In this document: positions 22,632 to 31,911 of the stretch, piece by piece
Layout: each line of letters opens with the position of its first letter
How positions within the stretch are numbered: the first letter of the stretch is position 1
The notes under the pieces: model-generated
What the model was told of the DNA's origin: nothing
The model's input: the letters and a program-made list of their open reading frames with translations, nothing else
The model's database searches: none
Translations under genes and position numbers: made by a program
NCBI GenBank assembly: GCA_965230605.1
Contig: CBDDLD010000004.1
Span: 1,302,001 to 1,366,000 of the forward strand
DNA from: CBDDLD01 sp965230605
GTDB taxonomy: Bacteria; Bacteroidota; Bacteroidia; Flavobacteriales; Flavobacteriaceae
DNA length: 64,000 bases
Reading direction: 5' to 3'

Positions 22632-22829
22632 TTACAAGTCTAAAGGGGTTTTAATAGAACTAAAACTATTCTTCGCGACATAAGTATATATCTCTATAGC
22701 CTATGAGGAGTTATGTCCTAAAAGAAGCCGGATATATCTTAAGTCTGTTCCTTCTTTTAATAAATGAGTAGCAAATCTTGGTCTAATTATAGGAATCTTT
22801 GGTTCTATGGCCAGTGCCTGATTTGCCTG
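22632..22829 (-). pseudogene. C-terminal remnant of a tyrosine recombinase (integron- or Xer-like integrase)
   Basis: The minus strand encodes about 65 residues with the end of a tyrosine recombinase: IIRPRFATHLLKEGTDLRY, then IRLLLGHNSS, a TAG stop, then AIEIYTYVAKNSF and a final IKTPLDL. The normal pattern is HxLRHSFATHLL..GTD.RYIQ.LLGHxSSKTTEIYTHV..KSPLD. The box II Arg, LGH and nucleophile Tyr remain, but the first His is lost, the TAG interrupts before the Tyr, and the N-terminal three quarters are absent. It lies about 65 bases from the last cassette edge. The only other content of 22,547-22,920 is the palindrome and the nitroreductase promoter. Confidence 0.85.
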
Positions 22830-22899
22830 TAAGGGTTATTTAGACATGAAAAATTCAAATATATAAATGCCTGATTATCCTCAATAAAGGTCTCTTTAG

Positions 22900-22907
22900 T
22901 ACCTTTG
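22900..22907 (+). promoter_or_regulatory. Bacteroidota-type -7 promoter box
   Basis: TACCTTTG fits the Bacteroidota -7 consensus TAnnTTTG and lies 13 bases before the nitroreductase ATG. No clear -33 TTTG box is visible at the ideal spacing. Confidence 0.5.
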
Positions 22908-22920
22908 CAAAAAAGAGATT

Positions 22921-23550
22921 ATGGATATTATTGAGCGATTGAACTGGAGGTATGCTACCAAAAAGTTTGATACAGAAAGAACCTTACCAAAAGAGAAGAT
23001 AGAGGTATTGAAACAGGCGTTTAACTTAACAGCAACCTCTTATGGGCTTCAAACCTTAAAACTAATTGTGATTGAAGATAAGGATAGGAGAGAAGGATTG
23101 GTTGCACATGCTTTTGGACAACGCCAAGTGGTAGACGCTTCCCATTTGTTAGCCTTGTGTGTTCAAGATGATATAAGTGCAAAAGATGTGGATGCTCATT
23201 TCGATAATGTCGCCGACATTAGAGCAACTCCCGAGTCTATATTAGAGCCATTTAGAGATCAGTTGACCGAAACGATCAATAGTATGGATATTCCGAGTAA
23301 GCAGTCATGGGCTACCAATCAGGCCTATATCGCTTTAGGAAATTTAATGACAGTCTGTGCTGTAGAAGGTATTGATAGCTGTCCTATGGAAGGTTTCAAC
23401 AAATCGGCGTTTGATGCTTATTTAGACTTAAAGGCTTTGCGATTAAAATCCGTATTACTACTGCCTGTTGGGTATAGGGCTGATGATGATATGTTTGCTG
23501 ATTTTAAAAAAGTAAGAAAGGCAATTTCTGAAACCGTTATTGAAATCTGA
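22921..23550 (+). CDS. Nitroreductase family NAD(P)H-dependent oxidoreductase
   Basis: A 209-aa protein of the NfsB-like nitroreductase family, which uses FMN to reduce nitro compounds or quinones with NAD(P)H. MDIIERLNWRYATKKFD supplies the usual RRSxR-like FMN phosphate contact at the N-terminus. TSYGLQTLKLIVI and the C-terminal CPMEGFNKSAFD (the family's EGF loop) and LLPVGYRADDD are typical. Cytoplasmic. It is the first intact chromosomal gene after the cassette array, with its own promoter. Confidence 0.88.
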   Translation: MDIIERLNWRYATKKFDTERTLPKEKIEVLKQAFNLTATSYGLQTLKLIVIEDKDRREGLVAHAFGQRQVVDASHLLALCVQDDISAKDVDAHFDNVADIRATPESILEPFRDQLTETINSMDIPSKQSWATNQAYIALGNLMTVCAVEGIDSCPMEGFNKSAFDAYLDLKALRLKSVLLLPVGYRADDDMFADFKKVRKAISETVIEI

Positions 23551-23580
23551 TTTTATTTATTGTTCCTAATTACAAAATAG

Positions 23581-23588
23581 TATATTTG
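23581..23588 (+). promoter_or_regulatory. Bacteroidota-type -7 promoter box
   Basis: TATATTTG is a full match to TAnnTTTG, 28 bases before the ATG of the thioredoxin-like gene. A weak TTG lies about 20 bases upstream in the -33 position. Confidence 0.5.
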
Positions 23589-23615
23589 TTACTGTTACTA
23601 ATTAAAAAATTTATT

Positions 23616-24041
23616 ATGAAGCGCTTACTTATACTTTGTGTTTTACTAGCATCATTTGGTGTACAGGCTCAAGACAATGGTTTGAACTGGTTAACAGACT
23701 TTAGTGAAGCTAAACTACAATCAAAGTCACAGAAAAAAATGATACTCCTTTACTTTAGCCCTGAATCTTCAGCTAGAGGTAATGAAATTGCCGAAAACAT
23801 GTTCGGTAATGCTACGTTTCAGGAGTTAAGTAAGAAGTTTATCCTTATGCGTGTTGATCAAAATTCTGACGACCAACAAACGGCAATGTATAACAAGCGT
23901 TTGGTAATTCACTATAACAAGCAAAGCTACTTTCCTTCTTTATTGGCAGTAGATCATAATGGCGCTGAAAAAGGGAAGTTACATAGCGATTTTACTTCTA
24001 AAGGTTCAACAAAATACCTCGATTTTTTAAAGAGTTTATAA
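23616..24041 (+). CDS. Exported thioredoxin-fold protein lacking the CxxC motif
   Basis: A 141-aa protein from ATG 23616, chosen because it opens directly into the signal peptide KRLLILCVLLASFGVQAQ; the frame extends back 30 bases. The mature domain follows the thioredoxin_7/DUF255-like layout: KKMILLYFSPESSARGNEIAENMF, where the redox Cys pair is replaced by Ser residues, and SYFPSLLAVDHNG with the cis-Pro region. It should therefore not act as a disulfide oxidoreductase; a structural or binding role is inferred. Three bases separate it from the aminotransferase gene, so they are probably co-transcribed. Confidence 0.75.
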   Translation: MKRLLILCVLLASFGVQAQDNGLNWLTDFSEAKLQSKSQKKMILLYFSPESSARGNEIAENMFGNATFQELSKKFILMRVDQNSDDQQTAMYNKRLVIHYNKQSYFPSLLAVDHNGAEKGKLHSDFTSKGSTKYLDFLKSL

Positions 24042-24044
24042 TAC

Positions 24045-25238
24045 ATGCCGGGATTTGAATTGTTTGGCGATGCCGAGCGTAAAGAAGTCAATGACGTTCT
24101 AGACAATGGTGTGCTTATGCGTTATGGCTTTGATGCTATGCGCAATGGACATTGGAAAGCTAAAGCTTTAGAGGCACAACTTCAAACCACATTTAAAACC
24201 CAATATGTACAATTAGTTTCTAGTGGCACGGCTGCAGTGAGTGTAGCATTGGCTTCTGCTGGTATTGGTGCAGGGGATGAGGTTATTATGCCGACATTCA
24301 CATTTGTTGCTAGTTTTGAGGCTATTATGGCTCTGGGCGCTACTCCGGTTCTTGTTGATATTGATGATACGTTATGTTTAGATCCTAAAGCTGTAGAACA
24401 AGCCATTACCAGTAAAACAAAAGCGGTTATGGTTGTTCAAATGTGTGGAAGTATGGGCAATATAGATGCTTTGCGTGCTGTTTGTGATACTCATAATTTA
24501 TTACTTATTGAAGATGCATGTCAGGCCATAGGCGGAACATATCATGGTAAGCCTTTAGGCAGCCTAGGTGATCTGGGGTGTTTTTCGTTCGACTTTGTAA
24601 AAACCATTACCTGTGGAGAAGGTGGTGCTGTGATTACAGATAACGAAGATTATTACATTAATGCAGACCACTATTCTGATCACGGACATGACCATGTTGG
24701 TAATGACCGCGGTGCAGAAACGCATCCTTTTTTAGGCTATAACTATAGAATTTCTGAGTTGAATGCTGCTGTTGGTTTAGCTCAGGCAAGACGCCTTGAC
24801 GAGTTTATAGCTATTCAGAAAAAGCATTATACCATTTTAAGACATGTGCTAGAAGCTATACCGGAAGTTGTATTCAGAACAGTTCCGGAAGGCGGAGAGG
24901 AGAGTTATGCCTTTTTAAACTTCTTCTTACCAAATTTAGAGATAGCCCGAAACGTTTCTAAAGCTTTTAAAGCGAATGGTATTGATGGTTGTTTTCATTA
25001 TTATGACAATAACTGGCATTATGTTAGAAAGTGGGACCACTTGAAAGATTTAAAATCACTATACCCCATCAGCGAAGAGATAAAACAAGGGTTGGCTTAT
25101 CTAAAACAGAAGTCTTTTGAACAATCGGATAGTTATATTGCCAGAAACTTATCTTGTCTGATAAAAATGTCTTGGTCAGAACATGAGGTAAAAGCAAGAG
25201 CCAACACCATGGCAGCCCTTATAAAAGCCGCACTTTAA
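24045..25238 (+). CDS. DegT/DnrJ/EryC1/StrS family aminotransferase
   Basis: A 397-aa PLP-dependent enzyme of family length. The SSGTAAVSVAL loop at 59-69 binds PLP phosphate, EDACQAIG at about 156-163 holds the ring Asp, and FSFDFVKTITCGEGG at 180-194 supplies Lys186 as the Schiff-base lysine. The family transfers amino groups to keto-sugars or acts as a dehydratase. Extra His/Asp text (YSDHGHDHVGNDRGAETH) near 210-230 follows the active-site lysine. There is no sugar biosynthesis cluster around it, so the substrate remains open. Confidence 0.85.
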   Translation: MPGFELFGDAERKEVNDVLDNGVLMRYGFDAMRNGHWKAKALEAQLQTTFKTQYVQLVSSGTAAVSVALASAGIGAGDEVIMPTFTFVASFEAIMALGATPVLVDIDDTLCLDPKAVEQAITSKTKAVMVVQMCGSMGNIDALRAVCDTHNLLLIEDACQAIGGTYHGKPLGSLGDLGCFSFDFVKTITCGEGGAVITDNEDYYINADHYSDHGHDHVGNDRGAETHPFLGYNYRISELNAAVGLAQARRLDEFIAIQKKHYTILRHVLEAIPEVVFRTVPEGGEESYAFLNFFLPNLEIARNVSKAFKANGIDGCFHYYDNNWHYVRKWDHLKDLKSLYPISEEIKQGLAYLKQKSFEQSDSYIARNLSCLIKMSWSEHEVKARANTMAALIKAAL

Positions 25239-25240
25239 CT

Positions 25241-26392
25241 TTAGTAGTTGACGTAGTCGATAATCTCTAAGCCATAGCCAATCATACCCACACGCTTGGT
25301 TGTTTGTTCGCTATTAGAAATTAAACGGAGCTTACTTATTTTAAGATCATGTAATATTTGGGCACCTATACCAAAATCTTTGGAATCCATTGCTATTCTT
25401 GGTGCTTTCACAATCTGACCTTCAACTTGAGTGTCTTTTAAGATTGTTAGACGCTTAAGTAAATTCATAGACTGTGCTTGCTGATTGATAAAAATGATAG
25501 CTCCTTTGCCTTCAGAATTGATAACATTAAACATGTCATCTAGTTTTTTATCAGCATTGTTAGTAAGTGTTCCTAAGATATCATTATTTACTAATGTTGC
25601 ATTTACACGAGTCAGAACAGGCTCATCTGTTGTCCATTGGCCTTTGGTTAATGCAATATGAATTTGATCGTTTGTGGTTTGTTGGTATGCTCTTAACCTG
25701 AAGCTACCGAAACGTGTTTCTATATTGAAATCTTCTTTTTTCTCTATCAAAGAGTCATGTTCCATACGGTAAGCTACCAAGTCTTCAATAGAAATAATCT
25801 TAAGGTCAAATTTTTTAGCAACTTCTACCAACTGAGGTAAACGGGCCATGGTACCATCTTCATTTAAGATCTCTACAAGGATACCCGCAGGTTGAAACCC
25901 TGCTAAACGTGCCAGATCAACAGCAGCTTCAGTATGCCCTGTTCGTCTTAAAACACCACCATTTTTAGCTCTTAATGGAAATATATGACCAGGTCTTCCC
26001 AGATCGTGTGGTTTTGTCGATGGATCTACTAAAGCATTAATCGTTTTTGCCCTATCGTGTACCGATATTCCGGTAGTACAACCATGTCCTATAAGATCAA
26101 CAGAAACCGTAAACTGTGTATGGTGTAGTACAGTATTATTCTTCACCATCATGCTAAGGTCTAATTCGATACAACGATCCTCAGTTAATGGAGCGCATAT
26201 GAGACCACGACCGTGCATAGCCATGAAATTGATCATCTCAGGAGTCACTTTTTCAGCAGCAGCAATAAAATCGCCTTCATTTTCTCTGTTCTCGTCATCG
26301 ACTACTATGATGACTTTTCCTTGTTTGATATCATCTATAGCGTCTTCAATGGTGTTGAGTTGTATTTTAGTATTCACGGTATCCGTTATCAT
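25241..26392 (-). CDS. ribB: 3,4-dihydroxy-2-butanone 4-phosphate synthase with degenerate GTP cyclohydrolase II domain
   Basis: A 383-aa RibBA-type protein for riboflavin synthesis. The N-terminal RibB domain (about 1-205) is intact: VVDDENRENEGDF binds Mg and ribulose 5-phosphate, HGCTTGISVHDRA and GHTEAAVDLARLAG complete the active site. In the C-terminal RibA-like half the zinc-binding Cys triplet of GTP cyclohydrolase II is absent; the corresponding text is VLTRVNATLVNNDILGTL. The second domain is therefore probably inactive and another gene must supply GTP cyclohydrolase II. It converges with the aminotransferase gene. Confidence 0.88.
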   Translation of the reverse strand: MITDTVNTKIQLNTIEDAIDDIKQGKVIIVVDDENRENEGDFIAAAEKVTPEMINFMAMHGRGLICAPLTEDRCIELDLSMMVKNNTVLHHTQFTVSVDLIGHGCTTGISVHDRAKTINALVDPSTKPHDLGRPGHIFPLRAKNGGVLRRTGHTEAAVDLARLAGFQPAGILVEILNEDGTMARLPQLVEVAKKFDLKIISIEDLVAYRMEHDSLIEKKEDFNIETRFGSFRLRAYQQTTNDQIHIALTKGQWTTDEPVLTRVNATLVNNDILGTLTNNADKKLDDMFNVINSEGKGAIIFINQQAQSMNLLKRLTILKDTQVEGQIVKAPRIAMDSKDFGIGAQILHDLKISKLRLISNSEQTTKRVGMIGYGLEIIDYVNY

Positions 26393-26424
26393 AGTCTTTA
26401 ATTATATAAATGCAAAGATATTGC

Positions 26425-28407
26425 TTATTTTATATATTCTAAACAACTTCTGTGGAAGTCTTTATTGGTTTTGTTTTTTAAGAATACGTACTTAAGCGGG
26501 TAAATGGGTAGACTTAGTAGTATCATGATAGGATTGATACGTTTGTGTCCTAGGTTAAGCGTCTTATAGAACTTTGAATAATGAATGGCATTTATCACTA
26601 CATATATACCAAAAATTATAAAAGAGATGATGCTTAAATCCATGACAGCAGTCGCTAACTCAGGTAATTTGTTGTTTTTAAATACAAAGTGAAGTATGAG
26701 TAATATGCCTCCAAGTGAGAAGGTGACAAGACTGGTAGTGGAATAATCCTTGTAGTCTTTTAAATTTACTTTGGCTTTGTATATCATTTCCGGGATATCC
26801 AAGCCTTCTTCTTTTAATGCTTCCAGAGTTATATCCCTATCTGACAAATGCTGTAATGCAGCTTGCTTAGGGCTTTTATCTAAGTCATATACTTTTTGAT
26901 CTTTAATGACTTGTATGAGTTGTTCATTGGTGTAGTTATTAAAGTAGTTAAAGCTTTCGGTCTGTTGAATAGCCGATGGCTTTCCTCTAAAACTGAACCA
27001 TTTTTTGAGGGGTACCATGATATAATCCATTTCAAATAACCCTCGGTCTTTTGTTGCTCTAGATGTTAAATAGATACTTAATGGTAGCATGATTAGTGTA
27101 GATAACCATGTTGCAAAAACAGGGTTTAATGTACCGTCCTTAGAGCTATTCTTAGAAAAGATTCCGATGAAATGGTAAGTAAGGAATAACAGTATGGCGA
27201 TAACCATAGGTAAGCCTAATCCTCCTTTTTTAATTAAAGCTCCTAAAGGTGCGCCTACAAAGAATAATATAATGCAAGCAAAGGCAAGGACATACTTTTC
27301 ATTTAGCGCAATGATATGGCGGTTTAGCCATGCTTCTCTACTATCAAGGGTTTTCTGGTTAGTATCTAATACTTGATTGGTACTATTTACTGTATTTAAC
27401 GCCAAACTAAGCAGTTGTAGTTTGGTTTTGGTATTATACAGATTCAATACATCTTTATCAGTAAACGTGGTATCTATTTGAGGTTGTATATTAGTATTTA
27501 ATGCTGCATATGTCGACCTGTTATACAGCGTTTGTGATAGTTTGCCAAAGTCGCCTTTACGTTCATCATAAAGACTGTCAATAGTATATGTGAGCCCGCT
27601 GACATCTAACATATTGTATCGGCTACTCACAGACTTCTCATCTAGGTCTTTGTTATTTAACCCTTCAAGGTCTACATTAATAATATATTTTTCAAAATAG
27701 CTTCTGGCGTGTGGTTTGTTATTAATATAGCTTCTTATATCTCTATTGACAAGTTCATCATAATAATTACCATTTCTAAGTTCCAACTGTAATATATTGG
27801 AGTCTTCACTGCTAATAAGCTCTCCTTCTTCAGCAATAATAACTGTAAAATTACCGGGGCGTGTCGATTTTTTTTGATGAATCACTACCGTTTTTAGATA
27901 TTGACCACGATCACCACTTTTCTCTTCAACTTTAATATTAATGTTCCCGATTTCGTTGAATTGTCCTTCTGCAATGGCCATTGCAGGCTTTACTTTAGCG
28001 ATGTTACGCCTTAGATTATATGAATTGAACTCTGCCCAAGGGATAACATTATTAGCAAAGAAAAAGGCGACTACCGATAAAGCGACAATAAAAATACTGA
28101 GTCCTCTCATAGCACGCTGCAATGATATACCATTAGATTTCATAGCGGCAAACTCATAGTTTTCAGCAAAGTTTCCGAAAACCATTATGGAGGCTAATAA
28201 AATGGTTAGGGGTAGCACCAATGGAATCATCTTAGGTGCGAAGTAGAGTAGAAACTTGGCTACAACGATAATATCAAGATCTTTTCCGGCTAATTCTGAG
28301 ATGTATAACCAAATGGTTTGTAATACAAATATGAACATAAGTATTACAAACACACTCGAGAATGTTTTCAGGTAGGTAGTGAGTATGTACCTGTCTAATA
28401 TCTTCAA
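26425..28407 (-). CDS. LptF/LptG family permease (YjgP/YjgQ)
   Basis: A 660-aa membrane protein. The N-terminal MKILDRYILTTYLKTFSSVFVILMFIF is the standard start of the family. There are three membrane helices before about 120, a periplasmic beta-jellyroll domain at about 120-370, then three helices (AFACIILFFVGAPLGALIKKGGLG is the family motif). The C-terminus is extended by about 180 residues with more membrane segments, longer than E. coli LptF/G (about 360 aa) and common in Bacteroidota. It forms the inner-membrane part of the lipopolysaccharide export ABC system. It sits two bases after the lolA-like gene. Confidence 0.85.
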   Translation of the reverse strand: MKILDRYILTTYLKTFSSVFVILMFIFVLQTIWLYISELAGKDLDIIVVAKFLLYFAPKMIPLVLPLTILLASIMVFGNFAENYEFAAMKSNGISLQRAMRGLSIFIVALSVVAFFFANNVIPWAEFNSYNLRRNIAKVKPAMAIAEGQFNEIGNINIKVEEKSGDRGQYLKTVVIHQKKSTRPGNFTVIIAEEGELISSEDSNILQLELRNGNYYDELVNRDIRSYINNKPHARSYFEKYIINVDLEGLNNKDLDEKSVSSRYNMLDVSGLTYTIDSLYDERKGDFGKLSQTLYNRSTYAALNTNIQPQIDTTFTDKDVLNLYNTKTKLQLLSLALNTVNSTNQVLDTNQKTLDSREAWLNRHIIALNEKYVLAFACIILFFVGAPLGALIKKGGLGLPMVIAILLFLTYHFIGIFSKNSSKDGTLNPVFATWLSTLIMLPLSIYLTSRATKDRGLFEMDYIMVPLKKWFSFRGKPSAIQQTESFNYFNNYTNEQLIQVIKDQKVYDLDKSPKQAALQHLSDRDITLEALKEEGLDIPEMIYKAKVNLKDYKDYSTTSLVTFSLGGILLILHFVFKNNKLPELATAVMDLSIISFIIFGIYVVINAIHYSKFYKTLNLGHKRINPIMILLSLPIYPLKYVFLKNKTNKDFHRSCLEYIK

Positions 28408-28409
28408 CC

Positions 28410-29054
28410 TTAGTCTATTTTGTTGATGTAGTAATCTGAATATTTACTTTCATCAAATGTAAATAAGGTTTTTGAAATGGCTTCGTTGGTTTTAAAAGAA
28501 TTAACAGTTAAGGTCGTTTTAGTACCGTTCTTTCCAACTTCAATAAGATTGTAAATGTGCTTTGTATTAGCATCTATACCAAGTAATACTTGCTTTATTT
28601 CAGAATTGGTGTCTATCGGATTTAACTTTACATACTGAATTTTTCGCCCTCTGACATTCTGTACAATATCCATGGCGTAGGTATAACCGTCTTCATAAAA
28701 TGACAACATTTTACTAGGTGTTATGGTACCTTCTTCTTCTGTATTATCACTAGAGATAGTGACCTCTTCATCCTCAGGGCTTATCGTATATAAGGTATTA
28801 CCATCATATATTCTGGTAATCCCTAATACATTTAACACATATTTTTCGCCTTCAATAGTTACGCTCCCTTTAGTTTGTTGCTTAATGTTTTCACTAACAT
28901 TATCCAATTCATACTTAAAATCGATGCTTATATTTTTATAGGCCTTCACTTTTTCGCTAACTTCATTAAGTAAAGCCTTTGCCTTTGCATCATTCTGTGC
29001 TGTTACATTACCACCTGCTATTACTAATAGCAAAAGGACTACTAATCGTTTCAT
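28410..29054 (-). CDS. LolA-like outer-membrane lipoprotein carrier protein
   Basis: A 214-aa periplasmic protein. I start at the ATG at 29054 because it opens directly into the signal peptide MKRLVVLLLLVIAGGNVTAQ; the frame runs eight codons further and would overlap ftsK. The mature part follows the LolA/LolB fold: ALLNEVSEKVKAYKNISIDF, a series of strands (GITRIYDGNTLYTISPEDEEV), and TPSKMLSFYEDGY. It shuttles or binds lipoproteins between membranes. It lies four bases after ftsK and just before the LptF/G permease. Confidence 0.82.
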   Translation of the reverse strand: MKRLVVLLLLVIAGGNVTAQNDAKAKALLNEVSEKVKAYKNISIDFKYELDNVSENIKQQTKGSVTIEGEKYVLNVLGITRIYDGNTLYTISPEDEEVTISSDNTEEEGTITPSKMLSFYEDGYTYAMDIVQNVRGRKIQYVKLNPIDTNSEIKQVLLGIDANTKHIYNLIEVGKNGTKTTLTVNSFKTNEAISKTLFTFDESKYSDYYINKID

Positions 29055-29058
29055 GGTT

Positions 29059-31476
29059 TTAATTCTGTTTATTTTCATTTTCTAAAAACTGATCTAATGC
29101 TGCCAGATCTGTAATAAGGACCTGCCTGGCTTTACTACCTTCAAAAGGACCTACTATTCCTGCAGCTTCCAATTGATCTATGATTCTTCCTGCTCTGTTA
29201 TAACCGAGCTTTAGTTTTCGTTGTAATAGTGAGGCCGAACCTTGCTGCGCTGTAACTATGATCTCTGCAGCTTCTCTAAACAACTTATCACGATCTGAAA
29301 TATCTATATCAAGACTTGTGCCACTTTCTTCACCAACATATTCTGGCAGTAAATGGGCATCTGCATAAGCTTTTTGAGATCCTATAAATTCGGTAATACG
29401 TTCTACTTCAGGCGTATCCACAAAAGCACATTGTATTCTAATAAGGTCGTTACCTTGGGTGTATAGCATGTCACCACGTCCGATTAACTGATCGGCACCC
29501 GAGCCATCTAGGATGGTTCTTGAGTCGATTTTTGAGGTCACTCTGAACGCAATACGTGCCGGGAAATTGGCTTTTATAATACCGGTTATTACATTCACAG
29601 ACGGACGTTGCGTTGCAATAATAAGATGTATTCCAATGGCCCTTGCCAATTGAGCCAAACGTGCAATGGGGGTTTCCACCTCTTTACCAGCTGTCATGAT
29701 AAGGTCAGCAAACTCATCAACTACCAGTACGATGTAAGGTAAGAATTGATGACCATCATTTGGGTTTAGCTTACGAGCTTTGAATTTAGCATTATATTCT
29801 GTAATATTTCTACAAAACGCATTCTTTAATAGCTCATAGCGGTTATCCATTTCAATACATAAAGAGTTTAATGTATTGATCACTTTTGTGTTATCAGTAA
29901 TTATCGCCTCTTCACTATCCGGTAGTTTTGCCAAATAATGACGTTCTATTTTGTTATAAAGCGTGAGTTCTACTTTCTTAGGGTCTACCAGTACAAACTT
30001 CACTTCTGCAGGATGCTTCTTGTATAGTAATGAGGTTAACACTGCATTTAATCCTACAGATTTACCTTGTCCCGTCGCTCCGGCCATAAGTAAATGTGGC
30101 ATTTTAGCGAGGTCTACCACTAAGGTTTCATTGCTTATGGTTTTTCCTAATGCAATTGGTAGTTGCATCTCTGCTTTCTGAAACTTCTGCGATGCTATTG
30201 CAGAATGCATTGATACGATGGTAGCGTTTTTGTTTGGTACCTCGATACCTATGGTCCCTTTACCGGGAATAGGTGCTATAATTCTAATCCCAAGAGCAGA
30301 TAAAGAAAGGGCAATATCATCTTCAAGATTTTTGATCTTAGAAATTCTAATTCCAGCCTCAGGAACAATCTCATATAAAGTGACTGTTGGACCAATAGTC
30401 GCTTTAATACTAGAGATGCCAATCTTATAATTACTAAGGGTTTCAACAATTCTATTCTTATTATCTTCTAATTCTTCTTGATTGATCGCAATACTTTCAT
30501 TATCGTATTTCTTAAGAAGGTCTAGGGATGGAAATTGATAATTGCTGAGCTCTAGAGTAGGATCAAATTGCCCGAAATCTTCCACAAGCTTATCAGCGAG
30601 GTTATCGGTTTCTGATTTTTCCTCTTTTGCAGCTTCAACTTCCATTTCAACTTCAGGAATGACATCCTTTTCAACTGTATCTTTAACTTCGACCTTAAGT
30701 TCTGTGGCTGGTTCTTTCTCTAGCTTGGAGTGATTGCTTATAGTGGGTTCCAGATTTTCGAGAGGAATTTCAAAAGCTGATTTTATAGCGTCTGCTTCAG
30801 CGGTCAGATCATTATCTAAAGCTATAGTCGTTTCCTCAACAGCATCTGCGGCCATTTCCAAGTCGTCTTTTATATCTTTTTTGGCGCGCTTAAATAGTTC
30901 TACAAAAGAATCTCCGGTAACTTTAAATCGAATGGCTAAATAGGTGATAAGACCAAATGCTAACAAGAGAATGGTGCCAATCTTTCCAATATAATCTTGG
31001 AAAAAATGATTCATTTCATAGCCAATGGTACCCCCTAGAAAGTCGTACTTGTGCGTGAAGAATCCTAGTAGAATAGAACTCCATATGATAATAAGTGTTC
31101 CCCAGACCCAATGCTTTCTTAACCGTGCTTTACTTAGGTTGAGAGTGACATAAACACCTGATAAAAATAATAGCCCAGAAAAAATAAAAGATGGAATTCC
31201 GAATCCTTTTACGATAAATAGATCACTTAATTTAGCACCAAATAATCGCGCCCAGTTTTTAGCTTCAACATCTCTTGATGGGAATTGCGACAAGATACTT
31301 TGATCTTCTCTTCCGGTAAATAAAAATGACAAGAAAGAAATAAAAAGAAGCACCCCAAGAATGATCAACAAACTACCGAAAATTAACTTCTGCTGATTGG
31401 ATAGTTTAAAGGATGGGGACTTGCGTTTTGACTTGGTTTTAGTTTTGGTTTTTCTTTTAGTTGATTTCTTCGCCAT
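29059..31476 (-). CDS. ftsK: DNA translocase FtsK/SpoIIIE
   Basis: An 805-aa protein. Lys-rich cytoplasmic start (about 1-25), four membrane helices (about 30-185), an acidic linker (about 200-310), the motor domain with Walker A GATGQGKS at about 466-473 and Walker B LVVDEFADLI, and the C-terminal gamma winged helix (LLQRKLKLGYNRAGRIIDQLE). It pumps chromosomal DNA across the division septum and helps XerCD resolve dimers. All motor motifs are intact. Confidence 0.95.
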   Translation of the reverse strand: MAKKSTKRKTKTKTKSKRKSPSFKLSNQQKLIFGSLLIILGVLLFISFLSFLFTGREDQSILSQFPSRDVEAKNWARLFGAKLSDLFIVKGFGIPSFIFSGLLFLSGVYVTLNLSKARLRKHWVWGTLIIIWSSILLGFFTHKYDFLGGTIGYEMNHFFQDYIGKIGTILLLAFGLITYLAIRFKVTGDSFVELFKRAKKDIKDDLEMAADAVEETTIALDNDLTAEADAIKSAFEIPLENLEPTISNHSKLEKEPATELKVEVKDTVEKDVIPEVEMEVEAAKEEKSETDNLADKLVEDFGQFDPTLELSNYQFPSLDLLKKYDNESIAINQEELEDNKNRIVETLSNYKIGISSIKATIGPTVTLYEIVPEAGIRISKIKNLEDDIALSLSALGIRIIAPIPGKGTIGIEVPNKNATIVSMHSAIASQKFQKAEMQLPIALGKTISNETLVVDLAKMPHLLMAGATGQGKSVGLNAVLTSLLYKKHPAEVKFVLVDPKKVELTLYNKIERHYLAKLPDSEEAIITDNTKVINTLNSLCIEMDNRYELLKNAFCRNITEYNAKFKARKLNPNDGHQFLPYIVLVVDEFADLIMTAGKEVETPIARLAQLARAIGIHLIIATQRPSVNVITGIIKANFPARIAFRVTSKIDSRTILDGSGADQLIGRGDMLYTQGNDLIRIQCAFVDTPEVERITEFIGSQKAYADAHLLPEYVGEESGTSLDIDISDRDKLFREAAEIIVTAQQGSASLLQRKLKLGYNRAGRIIDQLEAAGIVGPFEGSKARQVLITDLAALDQFLENENKQN

Positions 31477-31539
31477 TAAGCATACCTTAGATTAAAACAA
31501 AAATACAAATAACTAACGTTTATCCTAGTGGATTTGGTA

Positions 31540-31908
31540 TTAAAGCATCTTTGGTAAATAAATAAAGCCGGCAATAATAACAGCAATAATTGAAGCAATG
31601 AAAACAGCTCCCGCTGCAACATCTTTTATAAGACCTATCTTGCTGTGATGTTCAGGGTGAATAAAGTCTGCTATATATTCTATAGCCGTATTTACACCTT
31701 CAATACTCATTACTAAACCAATCATGGCAATTTGTATCATCCATTCGGTTGAAGAAATATTGAAGTAAAAACCGGCAATGGTGACGACAATAGCAATAAC
31801 TACTTGTATCTGTATGCTGGACTCGGTCCTTATAAGAAAGACCATGCCTTTAAATGCGTAGCCTACACTCTTTAAGCGGTTGATAATAAAAGGTTCCTTC
31901 TTAGACAT
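31540..31908 (-). CDS. dgkA: Diacylglycerol kinase family protein (DgkA type)
   Basis: A 122-aa protein with the family's three membrane helices. RLKSVGYAFKGMVFLIRTESSIQIQ gives the amphipathic start, and EGVNTAIEYIADFIHPEHHSKIGLIKDVAAGAVF is the catalytic signature (E..NTAIE..D, K.AKD.AAGAV). It phosphorylates diacylglycerol or undecaprenol at the inner membrane. It sits four bases downstream of tpx. Confidence 0.9.
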   Translation of the reverse strand: MSKKEPFIINRLKSVGYAFKGMVFLIRTESSIQIQVVIAIVVTIAGFYFNISSTEWMIQIAMIGLVMSIEGVNTAIEYIADFIHPEHHSKIGLIKDVAAGAVFIASIIAVIIAGFIYLPKML

Positions 31909-31911
31909 GTA

